Of a stretch of 64,000 bases of DNA, positions 35,585 through 44,758 are shown one piece after another (position 1 is the stretch's first letter; each line of letters begins with the position of its first letter). The notes below the pieces were generated by a model that saw nothing but the letters and a program-made list of their open reading frames with translations, had not been told where the DNA came from and did not search any database. This DNA is from an uncultured Dehalococcoidia bacterium. Its GTDB lineage: Bacteria; Chloroflexota; Dehalococcoidia; Lucifugimonadales; JADFKI01. The stretch is taken from the NCBI GenBank assembly GCA_958295865.1, contig CATQHF010000003.1, forward strand, positions 62,001 to 126,000, read 5' to 3'. Made by a program: the position numbers and the translations under genes.

Positions 35585-36793
35585 CTATAACCACCTTCGC
35601 ATTTTGGAGATATTCTTCTCGGAAGAGTACACCGGCATCTGCCGATCTGTCAGCGCCGCCTCGACAAGTTGTACGAAATACTGCCTGTCCGCGCCTGTTA
35701 CGACGGCTTGTTCATGCGCTTCTTTCAGGGCGACGGGGTAGCCTGGGCCAAGCCTGCACTGCTCCACAATCAGCGAGTGTACAAGCCCAAGCATCGCCTC
35801 ATCTTCCGCAACCCAGTCTGGCACTTCCACGCGCCCAATCTCTTCTTCCGTCCTCACATAGAAGAAGGATACACCATGCCGTTGGTAATGGTTGCGTACA
35901 ATGGGCGCGTTGCTGCCGAATAGGGCGGAGCGTTCGCCTACTTGCAGAGAATTGATGAAAATCTCCCTGTCGAGGACGCCGTGAAGCAGCTTGTCGCAAG
36001 GACGCTCGCCAGTGCGGATTGTGCCGCACTCGCGGTCGCAGTCGGCGACGGGACGCGGGCAGACACTCAGGCGCAGGGCGTTGATAACCTCTGCGCTGCG
36101 CGGCAGGCTGATGTAGCTTGCTATGGCAAGCGAGCGCTCGGACGCAAGCTGCCGTATCTCGTCCATAATGCCGACGAAACCCTCATCTACGAGGTAGCGC
36201 ACGACAAAATCGGGATGGCGATGCAGTCCGAACATTATCAGCGATCCGTCCATCAGTCCCAAAGTGGGCGCGTCGGGCGGCAGGTCGCACAGCGTATCCA
36301 GCAGTCCGCGCAGTTCCTCAATCGCGCGCTTGGCGTCCAGCAGCGCGCCGCTTATCGTCTCCTCGCGGTAGGGCGCGAGGGTGTCGCGTATGACCAGATC
36401 GTCCTCGCTTGCGTAAAGGCGCGGAGCGCTGAATACGTCGGCGCTCGGCTTGCTGCCGTAGCGCAGCGCCATGCCGCCGATGTTGATGAGGTAGCAGTGC
36501 GCCGGAATGTGCCTGCTGACATCGATGTGCGAGCCGTCCACGCCCAGCACGCAGTAGTCGGCGGGAAGCGGCGGCGGAGGATACGCCGCGTCAAGGCGCT
36601 CGTGTATGTCGGGCACTGTCCAGTTCAAGCGCGTGTCCGGGTGTTCGCGCCTTTCGGTGTATGTTTGCGGATGGAATGAGCGCGCCGCCGCGTGCGCGCT
36701 GGCAAGGCGCAGATGCTTGTCGGCGCGTCCCGCCTTGAGCGACGCCGCCATGTCGTCAATCTGAATTGCCGTGCGGGATAGATCAAGCGCCAT
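35585..36793 (-). CDS. nurA: NurA domain nuclease
   Basis: A 402-residue NurA-type nuclease. The two active-site acidic motifs are visible as LGVDGSHI (Asp86) and LGLMDGSLIMF (Asp182), with the C-terminal conserved aromatic/acidic region near GADRQYFVQLVEAAL. NurA digests 5' strands of double-strand breaks together with HerA and is an RNase H-like fold enzyme. Length is within the bacterial range. It is the first gene of the nurA-HAS-herA operon on this strand. Its role in break repair is by homology. Confidence 0.87.
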   Translation of the reverse strand: MALDLSRTAIQIDDMAASLKAGRADKHLRLASAHAAARSFHPQTYTERREHPDTRLNWTVPDIHERLDAAYPPPPLPADYCVLGVDGSHIDVSRHIPAHCYLINIGGMALRYGSKPSADVFSAPRLYASEDDLVIRDTLAPYREETISGALLDAKRAIEELRGLLDTLCDLPPDAPTLGLMDGSLIMFGLHRHPDFVVRYLVDEGFVGIMDEIRQLASERSLAIASYISLPRSAEVINALRLSVCPRPVADCDRECGTIRTGERPCDKLLHGVLDREIFINSLQVGERSALFGSNAPIVRNHYQRHGVSFFYVRTEEEIGRVEVPDWVAEDEAMLGLVHSLIVEQCRLGPGYPVALKEAHEQAVVTGADRQYFVQLVEAALTDRQMPVYSSEKNISKMRRWL

Positions 36794-36847
36794 AAGAGTT
36801 ACCGTTGTTCGGTTATCAGTCGTTGGTTGATTGGGGCGGTTCGCTCT

Positions 36848-36876
36848 TCAATAAGCCTTTTGGCAGGCTCAGGACA
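36848..36876. repeat. Dispersed TTCGACAAGCTC-family repeat (degenerate)
   Basis: AATAAGCCTTTTGGCAGGCT followed by CAGGACAGG resembles the family seen at 27119 and 59398. It lies in the 144-base gap between nurA and selB, with no gene in it. Confidence 0.45.
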
Positions 36877-36937
36877 GGCTTAGGATGCCACCATGAACGG
36901 AGAGTGGGGCAAGCTCACCGCAATGAAAGCGCCATAC

Positions 36938-38800
36938 CTAGCGCAGCACACGGGCGTCGCCCACGCGACGGGTGATGCGCTTGTGGTCGAGATGGTCCAT
37001 CAGCGCGAGCGCATACTTGCGGCTCGTGCCTAGTACATCGCGCACATTCGCAACCGAGATTTCGCCATTGTCCCTGATGTACTCCGAGATTATATCCACC
37101 ATATCTTTGTAAGCGGTAGCGGAAAACGCAACCGTTTCGCTCACTCTTACAATCTTGCCCTGTTCGTCTAGCAGGTTCAGCACTTCGCGGTCGAGCGGCG
37201 CGTCGGTCGGCGGAGAGAAGGGATCGGAATTGAGAAGGCGGAGGTAGGCAATCACCTGCTCACTCTGCGCGGCGCTGAGCGTGGGTTCATAGGCGGGCAG
37301 TCGCACGAGCGCGCCGTCCTCTTCCACAACCGATTGCCGCTGAAGCCTCGAGAACGCAAGGTTGAACACTTGCGCCGACATGTTCAGCCTGCTGCGTAGC
37401 TCTTCCTTGGGCGCGCCGCGTCGCAGGGGGAACTGCCGATAGTATGCTTCCAGCGACTGCCGCGCTTTCTCGCTTACCGCGTCCCAACCCGCCGTGCTGA
37501 ATATGAAGCTGCCGCGCCCGATGCCCTCTCTGCCAAGCGCTACGATGAGGCTGTCAGCCGCCATCGTCTCAAGCTCAGCCCGCACGGAGTCAGCGCCCAT
37601 GTTGGCGCGATTGACCAGTTCGTCGAAGCCGCAAGGCTCAGATATTTCGATGGTCTTCAGCAGGATGTCTTGCACAGAGCCTAGTTCCATGACCGCAAGG
37701 CGCTCTATCGTGGGGGCGTGCTTGCGCCGGTGGCGTCTGGCGTGCGTCTCCACGATGTTGCCGCCGCCGAGCGTAGCGCGATTGGAGCGTATGACATAGT
37801 AGTCGCCCTTGACGACCGCGAGCGGGGTTTCCAGCTTAATCTGCGCCCAGCTGGTTTCGCCCGGCTCCAGGATGTCCTTTTCCAGCAGTCGAAGCCGTCC
37901 GATGACCTCGCTGCTGCCCGTATGCACGGTGATGTGCATGTTGTGCCGCAGCGGGTGCGGCGCGTCAGGGATGACGCGCAGCCTTACATCTATGGCGTCG
38001 GTTGGACGAAGCCAGCCCTCGGTCGTCAGCACTTCGCCGCGCGTGATGTCGTCTTGCGACACGCCGATGATGTTGGCGGCGACGCGGGTGCCGGGCAGCG
38101 CCTCCTTCTGCCCTTTCTTGTGCGTCTGCAACCCCCTGATGCGCGTGGACTTGCGCGCTACGACCAGATCCACCTCTTCGCCCGTGCGAATCTTGCCGTC
38201 AATCAGCGTGCCGGTTACGACGGTGCCGAAACCGGATATGGTGAATGCGCGGTCTATCGGCAGGCGCGGGCGTCCTACATCCCGTTTCGGCGGCGTGTCG
38301 TCCAGCATCGTGTCTATGGCGGCGATGAGTTGCGGCAATCCTTCACCCGTCATCGCGGAGACGGGGTAGATTGCGGCGTCTTCGAGCGCGGTGCCTTGCA
38401 GCGTGTCTTCGACATCGGCAGTTACCAGTTCAAGCCAATCGTCATCCACGAGGTCGCGCTTGGTAATCGCTACCAGTCCGCGCTGCACTTGAAGCAGGTC
38501 TAGTATGGCGAGATGCTCGCGTGTCTGCGGCATCACCGACTCGTCGGCGGCGACTACCAGCAGCGCGAGGTCTATGCCGCCGACGCCCGCGAGCATATTA
38601 TTCACGAAGCGCTCGTGTCCCGGCACGTCCACGATGCTGATTTCGTTGCCGCTTGGGAGTTGCAGCCACGCAAAGCCCAAGTCGATGGTCATGCCGCGCT
38701 CTTTCTCCTCGCGCAGCCTGTCCGGGTCGATGCCCGTCAATGCTTCGACTAGGGTTGATTTGCCGTGGTCAACATGCCCTGCCGTTCCGATGACATACAT
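36938..38800 (-). CDS. selB: Selenocysteine-specific translation elongation factor SelB
   Basis: A 620-residue GTPase with the SelB-specific [19 protein letters not shown] (G1), [12 protein letters not shown] (G2 region), [13 protein letters not shown] (G3) and TKRDL (G4) motifs. The C-terminal half (about 390-620) consists of winged-helix repeats that bind the SECIS hairpin in mRNA. SelB delivers Sec-tRNA to recoded UGA codons at the ribosome. The sequence is complete. No selA, selD or tRNA-Sec was seen in this window, and no selenoprotein either, so the rest of the system must lie elsewhere. It is on the same strand as the nurA-herA operon but separated by 144 bases. Confidence 0.95.
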   Translation of the reverse strand: MYVIGTAGHVDHGKSTLVEALTGIDPDRLREEKERGMTIDLGFAWLQLPSGNEISIVDVPGHERFVNNMLAGVGGIDLALLVVAADESVMPQTREHLAILDLLQVQRGLVAITKRDLVDDDWLELVTADVEDTLQGTALEDAAIYPVSAMTGEGLPQLIAAIDTMLDDTPPKRDVGRPRLPIDRAFTISGFGTVVTGTLIDGKIRTGEEVDLVVARKSTRIRGLQTHKKGQKEALPGTRVAANIIGVSQDDITRGEVLTTEGWLRPTDAIDVRLRVIPDAPHPLRHNMHITVHTGSSEVIGRLRLLEKDILEPGETSWAQIKLETPLAVVKGDYYVIRSNRATLGGGNIVETHARRHRRKHAPTIERLAVMELGSVQDILLKTIEISEPCGFDELVNRANMGADSVRAELETMAADSLIVALGREGIGRGSFIFSTAGWDAVSEKARQSLEAYYRQFPLRRGAPKEELRSRLNMSAQVFNLAFSRLQRQSVVEEDGALVRLPAYEPTLSAAQSEQVIAYLRLLNSDPFSPPTDAPLDREVLNLLDEQGKIVRVSETVAFSATAYKDMVDIISEYIRDNGEISVANVRDVLGTSRKYALALMDHLDHKRITRRVGDARVLR

Positions 38801-38802
38801 TG

Positions 38803-38838
38803 CGATTGCTCCGTGCAGTTGCTCCGTGCGATTGCTTC
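38803..38838. repeat. Short tandem repeat upstream of selB
   Basis: The unit (A/G)TTGCTCCGTGC(A/G) occurs about 2.5 times in tandem (CGATTGCTCCGTGCAGTTGC, then TCCGTGCGATTGCTTCAC), directly ahead of the selB start codon. It could be a slippage product or a regulatory site; no other copies were noticed. Confidence 0.55.
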
Positions 38839-38968
38839 ACTTTTAGGCTATCACTATGATACAGCAATCATATAGCGCGGGTGTCCGACATGTGAATACT
38901 CTGGGCTGACAATATGGACAAGATGGGTGGGATGAGGGTTGGCTTGAACGACAGCGCATGTTAGGGTT

Positions 38969-39940
38969 TTGGCTGTGCATATTTCGTTATGGCTGACTAT
39001 TTTGCTGGCTGCGCTGCTGACGGCGACGGCTTGCGGCGCGGACTCCGCGCTTGAGCCGCCCCCCGCGCCGTCGGAAGCGCGGACTATTGCGACCGAGCAG
39101 GGGCCGCGCTCGCTCGCCTTCGACGGCGAGCATATATGGGCGACGCTGTTCGGCGTGCAGACGGTCGCAAAGTACAACTTGGAAGGGCAGAATGTCGCCA
39201 ACTACAAGGCGGGCGCATACCCGCGCGCGCTTGCCTTCGACGGCGAACACATGTGGGTTGGCAACAGTGGAGAGAATACGATAACCAAGCTGAGCCTAGA
39301 CGGTGAGGCGCTGGACACCGTGAGCATAGGCTTGCCGGATACATCACCCTCCGCGCTGGTATTCGATGGCGAAAGCATCTGGGTTGCGGCGTCCTGGGGC
39401 AACTCGGTTACTAAGGTCAGTCTGGACGGCGTCGCAATCAAGACCGTGCGTATTCCCGGCTACCATCCGTCCCCCTGGGCGCTCACGCACGACGGCAAAG
39501 CCGTCTGGGTGGCGAGCATGGGCAGCACCATGGTTGACAGGCTGGACGGCGCGGGCGAGTTGACAGGCTCGTTCAAGATAGCCGAGTGGCCCAAAGGGCG
39601 CGGGGATGCCTGGGGCGGAGGCGGCACGGCGCTGGCGTTCGATAGCGGGTTCATTTGGGCTACGGTCGCTTCGGCTAACTCCGTCGTCAAGCTGGATACC
39701 GATGGCACGGTTTGGGACGAATACGATGTCGGCAAGTGGCCGACCGCAGTCGTCGCCGCAGGCGGCAGCATCTGGGTCGCCAACTTCCTGGACGATACCG
39801 TAACTAGGCTGGCTATGGACGGGCAGCTTGTTGACACACTGCCCGTCGGCAGGGGTCCGCATGCGCTGCTGTCGGTCGGCGACTCCGTGTGGGTCGCCAA
39901 CTTCCAGGGCGATTCACTGACTATATTGCCCGTTGAATGA
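38969..39940 (+). CDS. Beta-propeller lipoprotein (Vgb/YVTN-like)
   Basis: A 323-residue protein with a hydrophobic signal (HISLWLTILLAALLTATAC) ending in a lipobox-like A-T-A-C, then about six repeats of the pattern ALAFDGEHIWVxNxxxNTVTKLxLDG, one per propeller blade. The repeats resemble virginiamycin B lyase and YVTN-type propellers but the lyase active-site residues cannot be judged. It is probably an outer-face membrane-anchored binding or structural protein. A TTG start is assumed, with CAGCGCATG and no clear site upstream. A peptide-type solute-binding protein follows 48 bases downstream, so the two may cooperate in substrate binding. Confidence 0.75.
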   Translation: MAVHISLWLTILLAALLTATACGADSALEPPPAPSEARTIATEQGPRSLAFDGEHIWATLFGVQTVAKYNLEGQNVANYKAGAYPRALAFDGEHMWVGNSGENTITKLSLDGEALDTVSIGLPDTSPSALVFDGESIWVAASWGNSVTKVSLDGVAIKTVRIPGYHPSPWALTHDGKAVWVASMGSTMVDRLDGAGELTGSFKIAEWPKGRGDAWGGGGTALAFDSGFIWATVASANSVVKLDTDGTVWDEYDVGKWPTAVVAAGGSIWVANFLDDTVTRLAMDGQLVDTLPVGRGPHALLSVGDSVWVANFQGDSLTILPVE

Positions 39941-39988
39941 GCTGAAATCGCATATCAAGAGTATAAGAATGGAACGGAATTAGCGGAT

Positions 39989-41602
39989 ATGACAAATAAG
40001 ATACTGCTCACGGCAGTCGCAATTCTGATAGTTATCGCGGCGGTGGTGGTGGCGCTTGCCTACACATACCTGGATATTGGGCTTGCGCCTAAGGGCGGCG
40101 GCGCTCTGCGCGTGGCGATGCAGTCTTTCAGCGCGGAGACGCTCGACCCGTCGCTGGATACGCAGGATGGCTTGCGATACCACACGCACATGTACGATTA
40201 TCTGACGGGCGCGAACCCCGAGGGCAGGCTTGATACGCGCTATGGGCTGATCAGCGAGTGGTCGGTGAACGCCGAAGGCAGTTCGTTCGCGCTGACGCTG
40301 CGCGAAGGCGTTAGGTGGCACGACGGCGAGCGCGCTATCGCCGATGACATACGCTCCAGCCTCGAATACTACTTTCGAGACGGCGCTGCTTGCGGCGTCT
40401 GCGGCAATGTGAGCGCATCGGTCGCAAGCGTCGAGGTGATAGATGAGCGCAGCGCGACGCTGCATCTCAGCAAGTCCGATGTGGTGTTCATGGGGCTGCT
40501 TGCGCCGATAGAGGGCGACATGCCCTTGCTGCCGTCGCATATTCTCGACGGCGATGGCGCATCCGCGCTGCAAAGCAGCCCCATAGGGAGCGGTCCCTGG
40601 CGTTTCGCAGACCGCGCGGAAGGCGGCTATGTGGAGTATGAAGCCAACAAGGACTACTGGAATATGGAGCGGGTTTCGCCCTTCGACACGCTGCATATAT
40701 CCCTCGTGCCGGAAGAAGATACGCGCATCGCATTGCTGAAAACGGGCAAGCTGGAAGTGTCGCCCATCAGCACAGCATCAATTAGCGATGTGAAAAGCGA
40801 CGGCTTCGCTGTCGATGGTCCCAAGAATGTGATTTCCACGGCTATGCGCTTCTTCATGGGCTACGATGAAGACTACCTGACTTCAAGCCTTGAGTTTCGC
40901 AAGGCGCTTGCGGTGAGCGTGAACATGCCTGAGATAGTGGCTGCGAACTTTGCGCCGGAAGCGGCGTCCGTGGCGACCGGCTCAGCGCTGTTCACGCCGA
41001 CATCGCCCGGCTATGTCGAGGCTCTGTCTCACTACGAATACGACCCTGAGCAGGCGCGCGCGCTATTGGAGCAGACAGGCTATGCGGGCGAACCCGTCAA
41101 TCTGATGTCGCTTGTGGCATACGGCTTGTCAGAGATGCCGCGTATCAACGAGATGGTGGCTGAACAGTGGCGCGCCGTGGGCATAAGCGCTGAGGTCATT
41201 TCAACCGAATGGCCCGCGGTGCAGCCGCGCGCCTTGGCAAGGCCGCAGGAGTTCGCTGAGTTCGCGCCCGCGCCTGTGCTGCACGGCGCCGCGCCGGCGC
41301 GTCCGGGCGGGGACATCAACGACATCAGGCGTTACATAAGCGGGGCTGAGGGCGCGATGCTCACATATTTCGCGCCCAAAGTCGGGGATGCGATGCTCGC
41401 GCAGGTGGCTGCCGTATCCGACGACGCCGAGCGCGCCCTGACGCTTCAGGCGTTGAATCGCAAGACTTATGCCGAGTACTGGGCGCTTCCAATTCTGTGG
41501 CGGCACAACACATACGCCATCAGCCCCGACCTGAGCGACTGGCAGCCCACTAACGGCACGCCGTCCGACCTGCACTTCGAGACGCTGCTGCGGACGAGGT
41601 AG
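39989..41602 (+). CDS. ABC transporter solute-binding protein, family 5 (membrane-anchored)
   Basis: A 537-residue peptide/nickel-type solute-binding protein: GGALRVAMQSFSAETLDPSLDTQDG near the start, LREGVRWHDGERAIADDI, SPIGSGPWRF and SMPEIVAANF-like segments are family markers. The N-terminus is a single uncleaved hydrophobic helix (ILLTAVAILIVIAAVVVALAYTYLDIG) rather than a lipobox, so it is likely anchored. Family members bind peptides, sugars or other solutes outside the membrane. It has no adjacent permease on the same strand. It converges on the CRTAC1 gene across 50 bases. Confidence 0.83.
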   Translation: MTNKILLTAVAILIVIAAVVVALAYTYLDIGLAPKGGGALRVAMQSFSAETLDPSLDTQDGLRYHTHMYDYLTGANPEGRLDTRYGLISEWSVNAEGSSFALTLREGVRWHDGERAIADDIRSSLEYYFRDGAACGVCGNVSASVASVEVIDERSATLHLSKSDVVFMGLLAPIEGDMPLLPSHILDGDGASALQSSPIGSGPWRFADRAEGGYVEYEANKDYWNMERVSPFDTLHISLVPEEDTRIALLKTGKLEVSPISTASISDVKSDGFAVDGPKNVISTAMRFFMGYDEDYLTSSLEFRKALAVSVNMPEIVAANFAPEAASVATGSALFTPTSPGYVEALSHYEYDPEQARALLEQTGYAGEPVNLMSLVAYGLSEMPRINEMVAEQWRAVGISAEVISTEWPAVQPRALARPQEFAEFAPAPVLHGAAPARPGGDINDIRRYISGAEGAMLTYFAPKVGDAMLAQVAAVSDDAERALTLQALNRKTYAEYWALPILWRHNTYAISPDLSDWQPTNGTPSDLHFETLLRTR

Positions 41603-41608
41603 GCTGCG

Positions 41609-41631
41609 TGGTTCGACAGGCTCGCCGTCAA
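41609..41631. repeat. Dispersed TTCGACAAGCTC-family repeat (partial)
   Basis: GTTCGACAGGCTCGCCGTCA, between the solute-binding protein and the CRTAC1 gene, matches the same repeat family as 59398-59420. It is non-coding. Confidence 0.45.
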
Positions 41632-41652
41632 CGGAGGTGGCTCGATGCCGCG

Positions 41653-43734
41653 CTATTCTTCAGGCTCGGTTATCTCCAGCGTCTGGTTGGCGGCGATGTT
41701 TTGGAGCGTCTGCGTGCGTCCGCTTGGCCAAAGCACCTCAATCGTGTCGATCTCATCTGCCTGCCCTAGTCCGAACTCCAAGTTGATGCTGTCCATCGAA
41801 AGGTAGCTCGAGCCCGCGCGCACCTCTTGCACCTGCCTGCGTCCGCCCGCCGTGAGATAGACGCGAGCGCCGATGCCGTCGGCGTTGCTGCCGCTGCCGT
41901 CGATTGCCATGCGTCCCTTCAAGCGCAGGTTAATCCAGTTGTTGCCGCCGCCGGGGTTCATCCATACGAAGATGGGGCCGCCCGCCTCGCTGAATGAAAC
42001 CTGCCGCGAGTCTTCCCACAGGCTGCCCTTGCTGTTAGTGCCAATCAGGTCGGGGTAGCCGTCGCCGTTCAGGTCGCCGTGCGCCAGCCCTTTGCCGTTC
42101 TCGTGGAATATCGGATTGATGCGGTGGATGCCGGTATCGCGCTTTGGGTCTTGCGGGTCGAGCTTGTCGTATCGCGCGCGCTGGATGTCCAGCAGTCGGG
42201 CGCGCACGGTGATGTCCTCGAATGCGCCGTCTGCGACATTACGCAGCATGCGCCCGGCGGCGGGGAACACCTCGCCGCCCGGAGCTTCGCCCCTGTCCAC
42301 CGTGGAGCCTAGCCAATACAGGTCTTGGTCGCCGTCGTTGTCGTAGTCGAAGAAGGTCGTGCCGAAAGCGAAGTCGTAGGCGCTCAATCCAGTCGGCACG
42401 ACTTGGCTCTCATGGATGTTCGCGGGGTCGAGCGAGTCGGGCGGCATTAGCGGGCTGGGCGTTACTGCCGTTGACGGGGCTACATCATGGAACGCGCCCA
42501 CTCTGCCCACGCCCGGCACTTCGCGCGCGCCGTCATTTCGCAAGAGGTAATGCAGGCAGGTGCCCCACGCGAACCGCTCGTGATAGGCGCAGTAGGGCAT
42601 AGGTGTATCGGGGGCGGGCAGCAGGCGCGGATGGTAGCCTACATTGGAGATGAATATATCCAAGTCGGCGTCGCCGTCGTAGTCGCCGATGGCAAAGCCC
42701 ATCCATGCGCCCACTTGGTCGATGCCGATGTATCGCGCCACGTCGGTGAAGCGCACGCTGCCGGGCGCGGAGTCGTTGCGGAGCACATGCAGCCTGTCGC
42801 CGTCGTTCGCCACCCACAGGTCGGAATCGCCGTCGCTGTCGTAATCGAAGAATGTTACCGCTTGAGTCTGGCCGCTGGGGTCGCCGACGCGGTTGTCGTG
42901 GAGGTCGCGCAGGTTTGGGTCATAGCCCTCGTACTCGTCCCCGGTCGCCCCGTCCTTGTATATCACGGGAGCGCCGTCGCGTTCGCGCATCCATATCTGC
43001 GCGCCTCGCACGCCGGAGGTCTCGCTAATGTCAGTGAAGGTGAGGTTGCCGTTGTTGCGATACAGCACATTGTACTGGCCATTCTGGAAGGGGACGCTCA
43101 TGCCGCGAAAGTCGTCTTCCGCGAGGTTGCCGACATAGATGTCGGGCCAGCCGTCGCGGTCAACGTCGGCGCAGGTTACGCTCATCGCGGAGCGCGTATT
43201 GACGGCATCGCCAAAGGCGGACGCCGTGATGTCGGTGAAAGCGCCGTCGCCCTTGTTCAGAAGCAGCCTGTCGATGTTCTGCTCACCTTCGGGAATTGAG
43301 CGATAGTCGAGCCGGTCGGTGAGGCTGCCCTGCGCGCCGACATAGAGGTCTTGGTAGCCGTCGTTGTTGATGTCGCAAGCGACGACGCCCGTGCCGTGAG
43401 ATTGTCGCAGCGCAGCGCCGGCGTCATCGGCGACATTCTCAAATGTGCCGTCGCCGTTGTTGCGATACAGCCAGTTGCCGAACTCGTAGGCGTTGCTGAC
43501 ATAGAAGTCCATATCGCCGTCGCGGTCGTAGTCGAAGATTACCACGCCCGGGCGGATATTCCAGGACTCCTTCAGCCCTTTGAGCGCGGACTGCGTGACA
43601 TCGACGAACGGGCGGATTTCGTCGGCGTCGGCGGGCGGTTCCGCAGGTGGGGGATTGATGTATTGGCAGGCGAGGATAAAAAACATCGCCGCCACAAGCG
43701 TTGCGGCAGCGGTGTTTTTGATAAGTGCGGACAT
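41653..43734 (-). CDS. CRTAC1-family lipoprotein with FG-GAP/VCBS repeats and ASPIC/UnbV domain
   Basis: A 693-residue exported protein. A signal with lipobox (ATLVAAMFFILAC) precedes many Ca-binding-type blades (DYDRDGDMDFYVSN, DINNDGYQDLYVG, DYDSDGDSDLWVA), the FG-GAP/VCBS pattern of an integrin-like propeller. The last 90 residues are the ASPIC/UnbV domain (GIGARVYLTAGG, EVRAGSSYLSMDS, EVLWPSGRTQTLQNI). Such proteins are secreted or surface-bound and of unknown function, abundant in SAR202-like and Planctomycete genomes. It follows the second permease of the importer operon by 39 bases, so it may be part of that operon. The start at 43734 is preferred to the GTG at 43758. Confidence 0.85.
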   Translation of the reverse strand: MSALIKNTAAATLVAAMFFILACQYINPPPAEPPADADEIRPFVDVTQSALKGLKESWNIRPGVVIFDYDRDGDMDFYVSNAYEFGNWLYRNNGDGTFENVADDAGAALRQSHGTGVVACDINNDGYQDLYVGAQGSLTDRLDYRSIPEGEQNIDRLLLNKGDGAFTDITASAFGDAVNTRSAMSVTCADVDRDGWPDIYVGNLAEDDFRGMSVPFQNGQYNVLYRNNGNLTFTDISETSGVRGAQIWMRERDGAPVIYKDGATGDEYEGYDPNLRDLHDNRVGDPSGQTQAVTFFDYDSDGDSDLWVANDGDRLHVLRNDSAPGSVRFTDVARYIGIDQVGAWMGFAIGDYDGDADLDIFISNVGYHPRLLPAPDTPMPYCAYHERFAWGTCLHYLLRNDGAREVPGVGRVGAFHDVAPSTAVTPSPLMPPDSLDPANIHESQVVPTGLSAYDFAFGTTFFDYDNDGDQDLYWLGSTVDRGEAPGGEVFPAAGRMLRNVADGAFEDITVRARLLDIQRARYDKLDPQDPKRDTGIHRINPIFHENGKGLAHGDLNGDGYPDLIGTNSKGSLWEDSRQVSFSEAGGPIFVWMNPGGGNNWINLRLKGRMAIDGSGSNADGIGARVYLTAGGRRQVQEVRAGSSYLSMDSINLEFGLGQADEIDTIEVLWPSGRTQTLQNIAANQTLEITEPEE

Positions 43735-43773
43735 AGATATATCAGGCGGCACACGCACAGGATTGTTCAGGCG

Positions 43774-44703
43774 CTAGTCTGCCCCGCGCAGGCGAGGGTC
43801 GAGCATATCTCGGAGCGCGTCGCCGAAGATGTTGGAGCAAAGCACTACGATTGTAATCATCAGGCCGGGCGCATATACGAGATGCGGGTTATCGGCGAAA
43901 TAGTTGGCAGCGCCTGTGAGCAGATTGCCCCATGAGGCTGTGGGCGGTGATATTCCGACGCCAAGGTAGCTGAGGGACGCCTCAAGCACGATAGCGTTGC
44001 CCACATTGACGGCGAGCATGACTATCCAGGGCGCCCAGGAATTGGGTACTAAGTGACGCAGGATGATGCGGTTGTTCGAAGCTCCAATCGCGCGCGCGGC
44101 CTCAACATACTGCATGCTTCGCAGGACGAGGGCGTGGGAGCGCAGCAAACGGGATGCGTAGGGCGATATAGCAATCGATAAGGCAATAATCACCAGAGCC
44201 AGATCAAATTCCCCTTCAAATTCAAACGGAATGATTATTGCCATAGCCAGTATGATGCTGGGGATTGCCATTAAGGTATCCGTTAGACGCTGAATTATGA
44301 GGTCAGTTATGCCTCCGAAGTATGCGCCCGTAATTCCCAGGAGCGCCCCAACTGTGATGCCCAGTGTAGGCGCAACCAGTCCGACAATCAGGGATATGCG
44401 TCCGCCGTGCAGCAGGCGGCTGAACAGGTCGCGTGTAATTCTGTCCGTGCCAAGTATATGCATTCGCCCGTCTTGTGAGGTTGTGAACGGCTCGGCGAAG
44501 CGAATCCCTTGCCTTTCGTTTGGTTTGAAGGGCGATACGACATTGGCTAAAATCGTAGCCCCCAGGACGATAGTTAGCACTACTAACGCTATCGACGCTG
44601 ACGGGTATCGACTCCAAAATCTGCCAATTGTCCTGCCGGCCCTTCGGGACAGCCTGTCGGCAGGAGCTGCGGAGGTTGGGAAACTCAATCCGGCTTGACT
44701 CAT
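43774..44703 (-). CDS. Peptide ABC transporter permease, DppC type
   Basis: A 309-residue inner-membrane permease with about six hydrophobic segments. It has the N-terminal GRTIGRFWSRYPSASIALVVL, HILGTDRITRDLFSRLLHGGRISL after the first segment, ASRLLRSHALVLRSMQYVEAARAIGAS (the EAA loop that docks the ATPases) and EASLSYLGVGI. The ATG at 44703 has an AAGGAG site 11 bases upstream. It follows the DppB-type gene by 55 bases. No ATPases are in this operon, so it may share the ATPases at 310-2371 or others elsewhere. Confidence 0.88.
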   Translation of the reverse strand: MSQAGLSFPTSAAPADRLSRRAGRTIGRFWSRYPSASIALVVLTIVLGATILANVVSPFKPNERQGIRFAEPFTTSQDGRMHILGTDRITRDLFSRLLHGGRISLIVGLVAPTLGITVGALLGITGAYFGGITDLIIQRLTDTLMAIPSIILAMAIIIPFEFEGEFDLALVIIALSIAISPYASRLLRSHALVLRSMQYVEAARAIGASNNRIILRHLVPNSWAPWIVMLAVNVGNAIVLEASLSYLGVGISPPTASWGNLLTGAANYFADNPHLVYAPGLMITIVVLCSNIFGDALRDMLDPRLRGAD

Positions 44704-44758
44704 GATGTCGGACACTCCTTAACTGACCAGTGGGATGCCTGCCAGGTCCAAAATTGAT

